Notes: generated from the sequence alone by a model not told the origin. Positions 36,450 to 48,424 are shown, counted from the stretch's first letter. The stretch is 64,000 bases of DNA from Dendrophyllia cribrosa (GCA_024195265.1 JAJLRJ010000008.1:21717458-21781457), one strand, 5' to 3'. Numbers and translations are program-made.

Positions 36450-37615
36450 GTTAAGTATGGCTGAAATTTTAGTTGTAGACTAACTAAGTAGCGTCTTATA
36501 GTTATATCAGCAATGCACGGTTGAAATTTTGTTGCAGACTAACAAAGTAGAGTCTTAATAGCGTCGAGTGTAAACTGAACCATCGGACTGCTTGAAAACA
36601 ACCCCCAATAAATATATGCTGCAAGAAAACTTCTAACAATGTAATATTTTTGTTACCTAAAGTACGCCCGTAGTTGTAGACTCTTTCAAAGTTATCGTCC
36701 TTCATCTTTCTTCGCTTCAGAAAATGTTGTGGTCTGCATGCTGGGGCAGATTATTTTGTTCCTCGTCTCAAACAACAATAAAGTTATTAAAGTTTCGTTT
36801 CCATTGTAGATTTGTCTATCAACATGAATACAACTTCTTCAGTTCGCTTTCCTCGTGGTGAAGGTGCGAAGAAAAATATGAATAATAAAATGTTAACTAA
36901 TCTATGCATTTGCAATTCAAATAAGACTCGAACCCAGAAAAACATGTTTCCATGGCAAAATATTTTAGAAAAAACGTGCACAGTTTCAGCAGGATGGATT
37001 TAATAGTTCGTGATTTTGTTCTCGAAAATAATTTCCAGTCAAAATTGTGGTAAGCTGTATTCAAAAGCTGCAAGCGTAGATACTCTTGATTGATACGACT
37101 AAAGAATTTCTAAACTAATTAAAAAGCATGGTCTCACTGGACTTGTTTTAAATAGCAAACTGTTTCTATCGTGTGCGAATACAGCCGCATTTCCTCGCTC
37201 CCAAACGCTTTTTACTGCAATAGAGAAGAAAGAGAGAGCTGCGGATAATTTTTTTATGAATTGTCTCCGTGAAACACGATGCTCCCCCGCCTCACGCACC
37301 TCCCTTTCCATCCAAATTTACCTAGAAATAGCCATTGGAAAGTGTGCGTTTCCAATGGCCCTTAAAGCACGCATGGGTCTGCTTCAGTGTTTTCTTAGCT
37401 TTAGTCATTTTTCGAAAAAGAACCTTTTTCATTTGTCAGTCTGAAGTGGTTATATATATTAGGTGCTAAATTGGTCAAATTTCAGCCTGGAGGTTCTTAA
37501 TCCGCAGTTTCTTTTATGCAGGTTTTTACTTTACTCACATGAGCCACCTTGTGTAGGGGTACGGGGCTACATAAGATACCACCTATCTGATGAACCTAAT
37601 GAACAAAATTTGGCC
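36450..37615. other. Gene-free stretch
   Basis: AT-rich, with no exon or repeat recognised. Confidence 0.4.
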
Positions 37616-37623
37616 TAAAAAAT

Positions 37624-37662
37624 CGTGCACACAGAATATTTTTAATATTCTGTGTGCACGAA
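37624..37662. repeat. Small perfect hairpin
   Basis: CGTGCACACAGAATATT and its complement flank a short AT loop. Confidence 0.85.
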
Positions 37663-37871
37663 GTTTGCATTTCTGGAAACACAGCACAGGGAGGTTTGAA
37701 TCTTTTCAGTTCTCAGTTTCTACTTCTGATAGAGAGGGACTGTGAGAGGGAGCTATACAAACAAGAGTGAGGGGAAGACTGCTTACTGGAGTTTGTTGCT
37801 CATTGACAAGTCAGTTTTACGATTGTCTATAGCTTTTATTGGCTAGTCGTTTTGTTATTCGTTTACTTTAA

Positions 37872-38293
37872 GGCCGTTTACACGACAGAAAAATGGGTAC
37901 GGACCCGTCAAGAAAGGAGTACGGACCTCACATTTTCGCCCATGTAAACTATGCGTACCATGTCTTTTGGGATTGGTCCGGACCCGTGTTTTTTCAGGTT
38001 TTGGGGCCATAGACGTCTATGGCCCCAAAACCTGAAAAATTAAACACGAGTCCGGACCAGTTTCTTCATTTCTTACGTCATCTTGCATAATAACTTCGCT
38101 GATCGCATGCGCAGTAAAAATCCACGTGGCTCTGGGGACTAGAAATTGGTCCGGTCCCCCAAAAAGGTGTAGTGTAAACGCAACCTTCCAAACCTGGTCC
38201 TTAGGTCTTTTTTTTTGCCCCACCTGTAGTATGCAGTCCGTACCATTTTTTTGAGTCCGTGCCCGATTTTTCTGCCGTGTAAACGGCCATTTT
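37872..38293. mobile_element. 422-bp palindromic MITE, GGCCGTTTACACG family
   Basis: Termini AAGGCCGTTTACACGACAG and CTGCCGTGTAAACGGCC. The arms repeat the motif GGTCCGGACC, with a palindromic centre GCCATAGACGTCTATGGC. Open frames inside are by-products of the palindrome. Confidence 0.82.
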
Positions 38294-38479
38294 ATTATCC
38301 ATTCTGAGTTCTCTTTAGCACCCATGTGTTAATGTTTGTACTTATACAGGGGCGTATCCGGGGGGGAGGGGAGGGGGCTTCCCAAGGGTTCCGGATCCTC
38401 CCTTCTCTCGGTAGATAAATGAGAATTGAGAACAGAATCCTTACAAGAGATCGAAAAAAGAAACAGACTAATAAAGTGC

Positions 38480-38860
38480 ATTATCGTTTGTTTCAGGATA
38501 TAGTCACCTTAGATGAAGATCGCGACGTTTCGACTACATGCTTGCTCCTAGTTTTCATCAAGCGATGAGGTCGACTGATTCCACACACCATTAGTAATGG
38601 TCAGCTCTGATTGGTGGAACTCGATCCTCATTATTCCGGTGAGAAGCCGTTCTCTCGGCGGTCCGCTATAGTACCGTTCTCCTGTTGTTGTGTTTCTTCT
38701 ACATAAGACTTCACCCTACTACATCAACTGGGATAACGAAATAGAAATTGCGGAAGCGTCGATGCCAACGGTCAAGAAAAACAACAACAGGACTGGACTG
38801 AATTTCTGGACTGGACACGTAAAAAACGTTAACCAAGTTGATAAAGCACTGGATTAGATG
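38480..38860 (-). repeat. Possible retroelement 3' tail
   Basis: On the minus strand the phrase TCGAAACGTCGCGATCTTC with preceding TTGATGAAAAC resembles tails downstream of Penelope-like GIY-YIG ORFs. No coding part recognised. Confidence 0.3.
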
Positions 38861-38962
38861 TGTTTTTAACGCACTACAGCATATTCATCAAAGAGTAAAG
38901 CAAATCTGAATACCAACAAGAAGTCTTGTACTACTACGAAATGATAATCAGTTGGAAAAATT

Positions 38963-38963
<1 letters not shown>

Positions 38964-38997
<34 letters not shown>

Positions 38998-39112
38998 TTC
39001 CTTCCACTCTATGCTCCCCTGTTGTCCGCATCGTTAGAACCTTTTAAAAGCAGAGGTACACACAACGCGTAAATAACACACATTGGTTCGGGGGGGGGGG
39101 GGGGGGGGGGGG
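38964..39112. repeat. C34 run and G23 run
   Basis: About 34 consecutive C (38964-38997) and 23 consecutive G (39090-39112), 92 bp apart. Such runs are also prone to assembly error. Confidence 0.9.
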
Positions 39113-39448
39113 AGGGAGGGGGGCTTATAAGCGGCATAAAAAAACGTTTCGAAATGAGCTGATAAGAAATAAGCTGAGACTAACATAAAGCATTCTCAAA
39201 ATACGTTTTCAACTGGTGTTTAAATCGATAATTCATTTTAATATTGTTCTACACTTTTCATGCCTCATACTTTCCTAATTTTCTATTTAAAGTACTGTTG
39301 TACAGTGTTCTGTGAAAGCGTTTGTTTTGAGTAACAAGGGAAAGTAGAGAAGAGCTAGAACCTAAAGAGCAGCTTCGTTTCTTTAACAAGTTTATTTGTA
39401 ATTTCTCTATACCCAACGCTATAAATGAACACAATTTTTAAATCCGGT

Positions 39449-41909
39449 TTAATATGCGTATGAGTCACTCAAACCTTGACGACCCCAGCCAATTAATCTT
39501 TTATAATTACCAGTGAACTGTTCTTCCTCAGTGGATCCTTCTAATGCTGTTGTTGAACTTGTTCCTCCACTGATCGCCATATTCACTTGGTCAAAATATC
39601 CCGTCCCTACCTCCCTCTGGTGTTTGTGAGCAGTGAAACCGTACTGCGCTTGCGCAAACTCGTCTTCCTGAATCTTGGTGAAGGCGGACATGCCGTGCTC
39701 TTTATAGCCGCGTGCAAGCTTAAACATGGCATGATTCAAAGAGTGGAAGCCAGCCAAGGTGATGAACTGGTATCTGTAGCCCATTTTACCCAGTTCTTTC
39801 TGAAACACGGCGATCTCTTTGTCGCTGAGGTTAGCTTTCCAGTTGAACGAGGGTGAGCAGTTGTAGGCCAGTGGTTTTCCTGGAAACGCAGAATGGATTC
39901 TGTCAGCAAACATGTGCGCTTCATCTAAATTAGGTTTGCCAGTCTCGCACCAGACTACGTCACAGTATGGAGCGTAGCTGCGTCCACGTGCGATGGCCTG
40001 TTCTAAGCCAGCGGTTGAACGATAGAATCCCTCGGGAGTTCTTTCACCGGTCAGGAATGGCTGGTCACGTGGGTCAATATCTGACGTCACTAGGGTTGCT
40101 GACTCGGCATCTGTTCGTCCAATGATAACAGTGGGTATATCCATGACGTCAGTAGCCAGACGAGCAGCGTTAAGGACCTTAATGAACTGCTGTGTTGGGA
40201 GAAGAACCTTTCCTCCCATGTGACCACACTTCTTCTCTGATGCCAGTTGGTCTTCAAAATGGACGCCAGCGGCGCCAGCAAAAATCTGATTTTGAGAATT
40301 TAAGGATATATTGTGATAAACATACCTCTACATGCATAGATAATTAAATTTATATTAGGCTTTTTGAACTACTACGTGAACAGAATAAAAAAATCAACTC
40401 GCGTACAGATTTATGTGTAATGACCCAACGTGCAATTTTAAGCTGTTTTTTTCTGATTGATTAGGTAACCTACGCATTTACTGTAAACTTAGTCTCTTCT
40501 CTTTTTTAACGAATCATTTCTCTTAATAAACTACGCTCTATAAAGGTTGACAAGGCTTTTCTTTATTGGGCTGGAACAGAAGAACTGATAATAGGGCGAA
40601 CGGTTCCAGATTTTTGTTGATACGCATCTACGCTTACTACTACTGTACTCGTAGTTTTTTATGCGTTGTGCACCTTAGGCTCTCGGTAGATTAAAGGGAA
40701 AAAGAAGTGTTTACAAATTGGAAATATAGTCGATGAACAATGTTATACAAAAAGCATTTTTTTACCATGGCTTTTGTGAGTTCAAAGGCGTTGAGCGGCC
40801 CACCAAATCCAGCTTCGCAATCAGCGACAATTGGCAAGAAGAAATCAATGTGTTTGTCGGATCCTTCCATGTGTGCGATCTGATCTGCTCTGAGGAAGGC
40901 GTTGTTGATTCGCTCAACAAGCTTTGCAGCTGAGTTAGCAGGATACAAACTCTGATCAGGGTATGTCTGTCCGGCCATGTTGCTGTCTGCCGCCACTTGC
41001 CAGCCGCTCAGGTAAATGGACTGTAAACCGGCCTTGGCCATCTGAACTGCTTGACCACCTGCGGAAGCAAAATATGAAATCCACTCATTTATTTATTTGG
41101 CGTTTTTGTAAACTAAACAACTTTGTGCTAAATCATCGAGGTCTTGATTTTTTAGCCTACTACAACTGAAGAAATACCGCAAAGCATTTAATTCTTTAAA
41201 CTTAATTTATCTTTGGGTATAGCTAACGACTGCTTCCTGGGTTTGCTGAAAGTACCTGGACGTGTGTCCAGGAGACTGGCAGTTCTACGGCGTGTGTCCA
41301 GGAGACTGGCAGTTCTACGGCCATCTTGCGATCCACCATGCATTGACTGCGTGGCAACTTTTTCCCCAAGTACAAACGATGGAAATTGTTATAGTTTGTT
41401 GCCGTTAGCCAAAAGTAAGAGCCGAAAACATAGGTACTTTTCTGTAAGCCAAAACTCACAACTTGTAGTGATAGCTGACTACATAACCGACAAAAGAAAC
41501 TTTAGTATATCAATTCTTTTTTCACTTTTCTAGGATAATGAAGAAATACATCTTAGATTATTCTCAAGACAAAATTTACCCAGTCAACGGTTTTGAGCCT
41601 TCTCTAGCAAACATTGGCAATTTACCGAACTAAAGCAAAAAACCGGTACCTATGACCTATCTAAATATTTGTACTAAGGCTATAGTTTTAACCTGTCATA
41701 GCGCCCAGCGCGTTAACATACGAGTCTTCTCCCCTGTTAATCAGCTCCCAAAGTCTTTCAGCTCCTCGTCTGGCTAAAGTTTGCTCAATCTTCAGAGAGC
41801 CCCGGAGTTTTTTCACGGCTTCAGGACCATAGTCCCGTCGAATTGCCGTGAATCCGTAACTACGGGTGCAAATTCTCAACACGGCGTTAACCTTGCTGGC
41901 TCTTCTCAT
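39449..41909 (-). CDS. icl: Isocitrate lyase, copy 2
   Basis: Second isocitrate lyase, in inverted orientation to copy 1 and about 24 kb from it. Exons on the minus strand are 41909-41693, 41058-40766 and 40285-39449, all GT-AG at the same positions and phases as copy 1, giving 448 residues. Exon 2 encodes the same protein sequence as in copy 1. Exon 1 differs at about six residues and exon 3 at a handful, until the last 20 or so residues. There the tail after GSTEEEQFT is a different sequence ending DSYAY. All catalytic motifs ([24 protein letters not shown]) are intact. The N-terminus has even more arginine than copy 1, supporting a mitochondrial presequence. A GT near the C-terminal divergence point (CACTG|GTAATT) could be a donor to an unseen exon. 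Intron 2 is 480 bp and lacks the transposon of copy 1. Confidence 0.96.
41256..41321. repeat. 31-bp tandem duplication in isocitrate lyase copy 2 intron 1
   Basis: CGTGTGTCCAGGAGACTGGC and its continuation occur twice head to tail. Confidence 0.9.
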
Positions 41910-42003
41910 GTTGTAGTGGTTTCGCTGTACTCTGAAGATTTAGGGACCTTTCGTCTATGAGCTTCACTCAGTAATGATGGTTAGTTTAACGATGAGTGGC
42001 GGG

Positions 42004-42010
42004 TTTTATA
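42004..42010 (-). promoter_or_regulatory. TATA box of isocitrate lyase copy 2
   Basis: On the minus strand TATAAAA in context GCGTATAAAAC lies 94 bp upstream of the ATG, as in copy 1. The 5' UTRs between are clearly related. Confidence 0.7.
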
Positions 42011-42224
42011 CGCTTGGACTGTTCTTGGGACGCGACCGTGTCGCTGATTTGAAAGTACTTCATTAAACTCATAGGAAGCCAGTGCGGTTTTAAGCATTCT
42101 TGCTTGAAGCAATTAATTAGAACTGCCGGGAAGAACACGTTCCACTGACTGATTTCAAGTATTACTAACTCACTTGCCTGCCTCTTATGCCTGGTGACAC
42201 AAAGAGCAGCAAGATTTCAAGATA

Positions 42225-43790
42225 GATTCCATTACATTAAATTAAATGTCTGAGACGGCCAAGGGCACGAGGCCTTGGAATCATTGCAATTTACCCAACT
42301 AACACAGCAGTGCTAAATGCATCGACTATTTGACTAAGAATTTTACATGTAATAGCGTTTTCTAGTTCTCTCTTTATACATTATGCATTATCTTCGTTTA
42401 TGGACAAGTTCTGCTCTGCGACCTATCAGTTTACCATAATTTCGAAAGGGACAGAAAGCAATTACAATACACGAAAACTGATAGGAACTTAGCACTAAGA
42501 CAGACAGCAAGGATTTCAAAATGGATCATTTACTAATTGTGTCCCCAGCCAGCTATCGTAGTCCCACAATTCGTGGCAGGAAAGTGCAACCCTTGGCTGC
42601 ACTTTACCCCACAGTAAGGCTTAGCCCTTGGAGACAGGTTCGGAGAAATCCATTCCAGGGTGGGTACCCACGGTCCCACCTGATCTGTACTCCCCCCAGG
42701 AGGGCACCCCTCTCCTGGTTCTCTAGTTCCGTGGACTAGAGATATGGGCCTCACCCTGTAAGGCTTAGCCCTTGGAGACAGGTTCGGAGAAATATCCATT
42801 CCAGGGTGGGTACCCACGGTCCCACCTGATCTGTACTCCCCCCAGGAGGGCACCCCTCTCCTGGTTCTCTAGCCTCCGTGGACTAGAGATATGGGCCTCA
42901 CCCTACTGGAGACAGATCCGGACCCCGTCCAGGGAGGCTACCCCCGGTACCACCTGATCTGCTCTCGCCCCAGGAGGGCACTCCTCTCCTGGTCCCTGGG
43001 TGGTTCCCTAGCGGCGCTTCCCTGCCACCCTGATTTTACCCATCACCTGTGCGTTGTTGTCCTTAATTACTATAGATACCAACTAGCCTGCCTCGAAAGA
43101 GGATCATTAATGAGTCAAAACTGAATATACAGGCCAAATCTTAGCATCCAACGCAGATGCCTTTAATGCTCGTAGCCAAATCTACGACTTATCAATCTTA
43201 TTAGTTTTATTCCAAATAACTAATCCGAGGGCTTACGTTCTTAAAACACTTGTAATTAATGAAGTTTCTATTTTGAGCATGATTTCTATAAACTTGAAAC
43301 TCAAAACAATTTAACGATCTAACTAATGACGTTATTATTTTGCATAACAAAACCGAGAGCATCCTGACTAAATTTTACTTACTAACTGAACTTCCGTAGC
43401 TGAATAATGGACGTCGATAAGTTAAAGTTCTTTCGCCTGAAGCGATCATAAATAGCCTGCGAACAAGTTTCCCGAGAGGGCCTGTTGCATGGTAGGCTAG
43501 GACGAATCACACTCGACGACTACTAATACTCATGGGTATGCCGGAAAAAGTGGTTGAAACAGTATTTGACTGAGATACAAAACGGTTTTTTTAAAGTGGT
43601 CGCTTACGGGAAGTGGTCACTTAAAGAGAGTGGTTGTTAAGTGAGAGTTAACTGTATACTGCTTTGCTTAAGGTAGTTAATGGAGCCGTATCCATGGCAA
43701 TGCACGCGCTTTCCTTACAAAACTACTTACGAGGGCCCTACACAGGTCCCTGCTAGAAATAACAACAGTAATTTAACAGCAATAAATCAT
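42225..43790. repeat. Segmental tandem duplication, copy A
   Basis: Matches 43795-45105 in several blocks, for example ACGAGGCCTTGGAATCATTG (about 42268 and 43905) and ATGAAGTTTCTATTTTGAGC (about 43260 and 44640). No gene seen in it. It carries a private minisatellite insertion (about 42500-43128). Confidence 0.85.
42615..43010. repeat. GC-rich minisatellite, about 2.7 copies of a 144-bp unit
   Basis: TAAGGCTTAGCCCTTGGAGA starts copies at 42615 and 42759. A third, diverged copy begins near 42905. Units contain CCACCTGATCTG and CAGGAGGGCACCCCTCTCC. The GC content is unlike the surroundings. Confidence 0.9.
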
Positions 43791-43794
43791 GAAA

Positions 43795-44505
43795 TTAATC
43801 ATTAAATGTCTGAGATATCTAGATGCATTCAAATTCAACAGATATAAATGAGTCTTACTCTCGTATTTATAACATTAGACGTTAATGAATACGGCCAAGG
43901 AAACGAGGCCTTGGAATCATTGCAATTTGCCCAACTAACACAGCAGTGCTAAATACATCGACTATTTGACCAAGTCTTAAACATTTAATAGCGTTTTCTA
44001 GTTCTCTCTTTATACATTATGCATTATGTTCGTTTATGGAGTTGAGCAATTGCCAAAAGAAAATTTCCTGCACAGCAAAAGTACAGAAAAAAATTCATGC
44101 ACAGCAACCCAAAGGAAAGAAAAGTATGAAACAGTCTCGAAAAAAGATTTTTGCACAGCCTAAAGACCGAAAAAAATTCATGCTCATTTAAATGACAGGA
44201 ACTCGGCACTCATATGCAGGCCAAAGTCCGCTTAGTATCCAACGCAGACAAGGGACTTTGTAAGTATTCAGTCCGGCTATCCAAGGACGATTGCACAACG
44301 GAATCGACTCCTAAAAGAGACAGCATTGTCTGGCCTCACTGGCTGTATTTAAAAACGCAATTTCAAACATTTATTAACATTTATTACTTTGCGCTTATAA
44401 GCGCCATTTCAAACTTGCATTTTTCACTTTGCTACCTTTTCATTAATATTCTTTTTCTTTTAGAGCGGTCTAAAATGCTCAACATTGAGCGACAGACCTA
44501 TGCGG

Positions 44506-44536
<31 letters not shown>

Positions 44537-45105
44537 AGATGTCTTTAGTGTTCGTAGCCAAATCTGCGATTTATTATTCGTATTAGTTTTATTCCAAATA
44601 ACTAATCGAGGGCTAACGTACCTAAAACACTTGTAATCAATGAAGTTTCTATTTTGAGCTAGCATGATTTCTGGAAAGTCAAAACAATTTAATGGGTCGT
44701 AGTCTGAACTAAAAAACTAACTAATGGCGTTATCATTTTGCATAACAATACCGAGAGCATCCTGACTAAATTGTATTTACAAAGCTTTGAACTTCCGTAG
44801 TTGAATAACGGACGACAACAAGTTGAAGTCCTTTCGCCTGAAGCGATCCGTAAATAGCCTGCGAACATGCACAAGTTTTCCGAGAGGGCCTGTTGCATGG
44901 TAGGCCAAGACGTTCACACTCGACGACTACTAATTCTCCTGAGTTGAAACAATTTACTATACTGAAACGAAAGTTAGACCTACCTCTGCGTAAGGTAGTT
45001 AGCCCGCGCTTTCTTTACATTACTTATGAGGGCCCTACTTATTAGCGCGGCTGGGGCCGTAAAAAGCTGTAGGTCCCTGCTAGAAATAAGAACAGTACAG
45101 AAAAC
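43795..45105. repeat. Segmental tandem duplication, copy B
   Basis: Second copy of 42225-43790. It lacks the minisatellite but carries a retroelement-like insertion at 44249-44536. Confidence 0.85.
44249..44536 (+). mobile_element. Short retroelement insertion with (AAAT)n tail
   Basis: Copy A provides the empty site: CCAACGCAGATG is continuous there, whereas in copy B this sequence is split. The insert ends with GCGGTAAATAAATAAAT and is flanked by AGA on both sides. It looks like a 5'-truncated LINE or SINE on the plus strand. No protein recognised. Confidence 0.7.
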
Positions 45106-45612
45106 TAATAGGATGTGAGGACGACTGAAGATTATTGCAGTTTATACTGCCGAGGATGGAAATGTGTGTGAACTTAGAAAATTAAGTAATAAAGAAAGCC
45201 GTTCCATGACAAAGTTACAACCAGGGAATTGGATTATGGACCGCCTATTATCTACACCCCTGTGGAAAGCAAACACTGCTACGTGTACGTGACTTTATTA
45301 AAAGCGGAAGATCAATTAGTCCAATTACTGATGGCCATCTCAGGCACTCGGACATCCGTGAAAAAAAAAATTATTTTCGTCAACATGGGGTCATTATTTC
45401 TAATTGATATGCAGAACCTTACACGCCGGGTGTATGGTTCATTAATTTTATTGACGCAATTGATATTTTCAGCTTTAGATTTTAAAATAAGTTGACTGAA
45501 AAGCTCCCAAAACAATCATAACTAGGAGCTCGGTACCTGACACGATCACAATCGTACTAACTTCACTGACTTTGCCGCTGAAGACGTTTAAATCCTGCAG
45601 GACCAAAGCAAC

Positions 45613-46626
45613 ATGCAGTGTTGGAAGAATTTTCATCCTTTGTTAAGGGGGAGCCGGCAAAGCTTCAAGCCCACAAGGTTGGGTAACCTACTGGCTTTGG
45701 TACAAACAAGAAAACTTCATCAACCAAACAAGACACCTCTAACTAATGTAGAAAGTGAAGACTCCGCGGTGTTTCTTGCTCACAAAACGAAGTCGTTAGG
45801 TTAGTACTGTACGAAAAATCTATTCAGGGAAAAGTAATGGCAGGCATATTTTAATCATCTTAAACCCTCGTATCTTAAAAATGTTCCAGAACACTTTCTG
45901 AAGATTAATGGCTGCGGCCGCACTTAGAAAGTTAACTAGGTTATTTTTTGAGTAACTCTTCAAAAAAATTTAACGTAGTTTAAAAGAGTTTGAAATAAAT
46001 CAACTGGGTCGTCGCATTTGAGGGGGTAAAGAAATGTAAAATCACAACAAAATTATCATGACATAAATAAACCAAATGCCTGACTTGCGAGATCATGCTA
46101 TTTATTTTCGATTCTTGTTCTTTTTAGTTTTATTACAATGGGCTTTAGGCTCAGAAAGTCCCATTTCTTTCTGATGCGTTGTACACAGATCATCAAATGC
46201 AAGGGTTAGCGAATGCTAAATTCAAGACTTTGGGAGACGAGCATTTGTTTCTGTGGGCCCGAGAATTTTTGTAAAACCAGTAAACATTGTGAAACGTAGC
46301 ATTATTTTTGTACCACAGGCCGAGCTCCAGATAATGTAGCTGCTATGGCAACCAAGGACGAATTGACAGTGCTGGCTGATTACTCGGATGGTCACTATGG
46401 TTACGGAGATGAATGCACTAGAGAGACTGAATCCGCTTTAAAATGCAACCAAGATGGAAATGAAAGCCAATCACCAAGCTTTGGCAACATAATCACCACG
46501 GAGACAACAAGTCTACGTGGAAAACAAAATAACAATACTCAGGCAGAAAAACTGCTGAGTGGATTTCTGTTTAATTCTTATTTGTTTTGCTTGATAATCA
46601 TTCCGCACTTAGATCAATTTTTGTAG
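45613..46626 (+). CDS. Possible two-exon gene, product unknown
   Basis: Exon 45613-45796 starts at an ATG with an upstream in-frame TAA and ends at TTAG|GTTAGT. The second exon begins after CACAG near 46319 in matching phase and runs to TAG at 46624-46626. The joined frame would be about 164 residues. The middle is hydrophilic (DYSDGHYGYGDECTRE), and the C-terminus is hydrophobic (FNSYLFCLIIIP). An AATAAA occurs near 46695. I recognise no domain. Codon use is unremarkable. It could be a small lineage-specific gene or chance. Confidence 0.3.
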
Positions 46627-46867
46627 TGTAAAATATATGAAGTAATTTCTTTTTTACTGAAGCTGTGGCAGAAGTCATTAACTGAAGTTTGTTAATAAAC
46701 CCAGTGTAGTTGATTATAACAACGCCTGACGAACGACAGCAAAAATGCCATGCTGATGACGTTGTGCATGAAGACGCAGATTGGGTAGATCTTCCGATAA
46801 CAGAAAGCGCTATTCCTAAACGCTCAGAAACTCACTTGTATGACACTTGACGGAGAGAACAACTTAA

Positions 46868-47044
46868 AGGCCCACCTTCACCCAAAATGCTGTGCGCGCC
46901 GTGATCACTTTCTGTGCTGAATTTCGTGTGCAACACGAAATTCACGCATGAATGCGTGCAACCAATGAGATCACGCGCATAAACAATGGAGCATTTCAAA
47001 ACAAAAACAAACGACCGCAGCTTCTTTTGGGTAAAGGTGGGCCT
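46868..47044. mobile_element. TTAA-flanked MITE, AGGCCCACC family
   Basis: 177 bp between TTAA at 46864-46867 and 47045-47048. Inverted termini AGGCCCACCTTCACCCAAAA and TTTTGGGTAAAGGTGGGCCT. The centre has CGTGTGCAACACG. Confidence 0.85.
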
Positions 47045-47048
47045 TTAA

Positions 47049-48240
47049 CCTTCCTCGGTGTCGAACCTTTGCTGCACAACGTGCATTTTACTACAGGGCA
47101 TCCAAATCTTGGAACAATCTTTCCAGTTAAATTAGAAACTCTACCACTATTGTGATTTTTAAGAATAATGCTAGACTTGAAATCACCGAAACACATAAAT
47201 ACAACTAGTAATTTACCGTAGTTTTAATTTAGTTTAATAATTTATAATTTTCAACTGATTTTAGTATTCAGTGTGTAACCTGGGATTTTCATTTAAATTT
47301 GGTATTGTTTATACAATAATAGTCATAACTTAGTCATAACTAACAGCATAACTAGGGCGGCTTTCAATCGAGTGTTGAAAAAACGGCAAACTTGAAGAAA
47401 TAGGCCTTATGCATGTTATGTCACCACCAAGACTCGTTTTAGACGAAATTCTTCGCAAACCTTTTGAGAATACAATGATGAGATTCTCACAAGTTTACAT
47501 TTCGAAAGCGAGGCTTGGGGGTAACATTAACTAGTCTGGTGTAAATATGCACAGGGATATTACACGTATGCGGCAGTATGCGGCGCCAAACGCGGGAAAA
47601 CGCGTGCGAGCAAGTGTTCTAGTTTTGGTTTTAGTTCTGAGTGGCTGAGAAAGTGGCGCGTGTTTTTTTAAACAATAACAAACCGTAATATTGTAAATGG
47701 AATACCAACATCATTCAAAGTCTTCTAAAATAAAAAAATCGACAAAATAGCAATTATGTTTGGTGTTTATTAATTTCTCAAACCTTAAATTATATTGAAC
47801 TGAGAGTGATCTACGCAAAATCAGTTTACACACTTCCGGTCTTGCGCGCTTAGTACACACACGTCACTTTCTTTACTACAGGAAACGACATTTTTTTTTT
47901 GGCATCCGGATGCTTGTGCATGATACAATTCTATTAGCGCGATAGCTAACTTATTCTTTAACAATTCCAAAAGGGAACAACGAACAATTGAACCATTGAA
48001 TTCAAAACTCATAATAAATATATTAAACATCTTGTTTACATCCACCTAAATGACTTCTTGTTATAACCAGGCATGTAACAGTTAACCCTTTGAGTCCTGA
48101 AAGCATTTGTCAGATATAGCCGGACTACAGACTGGTCCCTTCGCAAAAACAATGCGTCAACAAGTTCGAGTTTCCGCCATCTTGGATTGAAACAAAGAAA
48201 AAACCTGGTAACGAGGTTAGAACTGGCCCTGAAGTTCTTT
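47049..48240. other. Gene-free stretch
   Basis: No exon or repeat recognised; AT-rich. Confidence 0.4.
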
Positions 48241-48261
48241 TCTATGCAGAATGCCACTAGA

Positions 48262-48424
48262 GGCGGGAGCGGGGGAGGTGGGGGGGGGGGGGGGGGGGGG
48301 GGGGGAGGGGGGGGAGGGGGGGGGGAGGGGGGGGGGGGGGGGGGGGGGGGGAGGCGGGAGCGGCGGAGGCGGGGGGGGGGAGGTGGGAGCGGGGGAGGCG
48401 GGAGCGGGGGAGATGGGGGGTGGA
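48262..48424. repeat. Extreme G-rich tract (about 160 bp)
   Basis: Almost pure G on the plus strand, broken by GAGG and GCGGGAGC units. It is a variable GGGGGAGGCGGGAGC-type repeat. The long poly-Gly and poly-Pro frames across it are artefacts of composition. Strong G-quadruplex potential; the true length may be collapsed in the assembly. Confidence 0.9.

Noticed and set aside
38017..38325. 102-residue minus-strand frame
   Set aside because: It lies inside the palindromic MITE at 37872-38293; the frame is a by-product of its GC-rich arms.
45530..45930. Clusters of restriction sites (GAGCTCGGTACC, CCTGCAGG, GCGGCCGC) that look like vector polylinker
   Set aside because: The surrounding sequence is continuous AT-rich genomic DNA with no vector backbone; chance occurrence is more likely.
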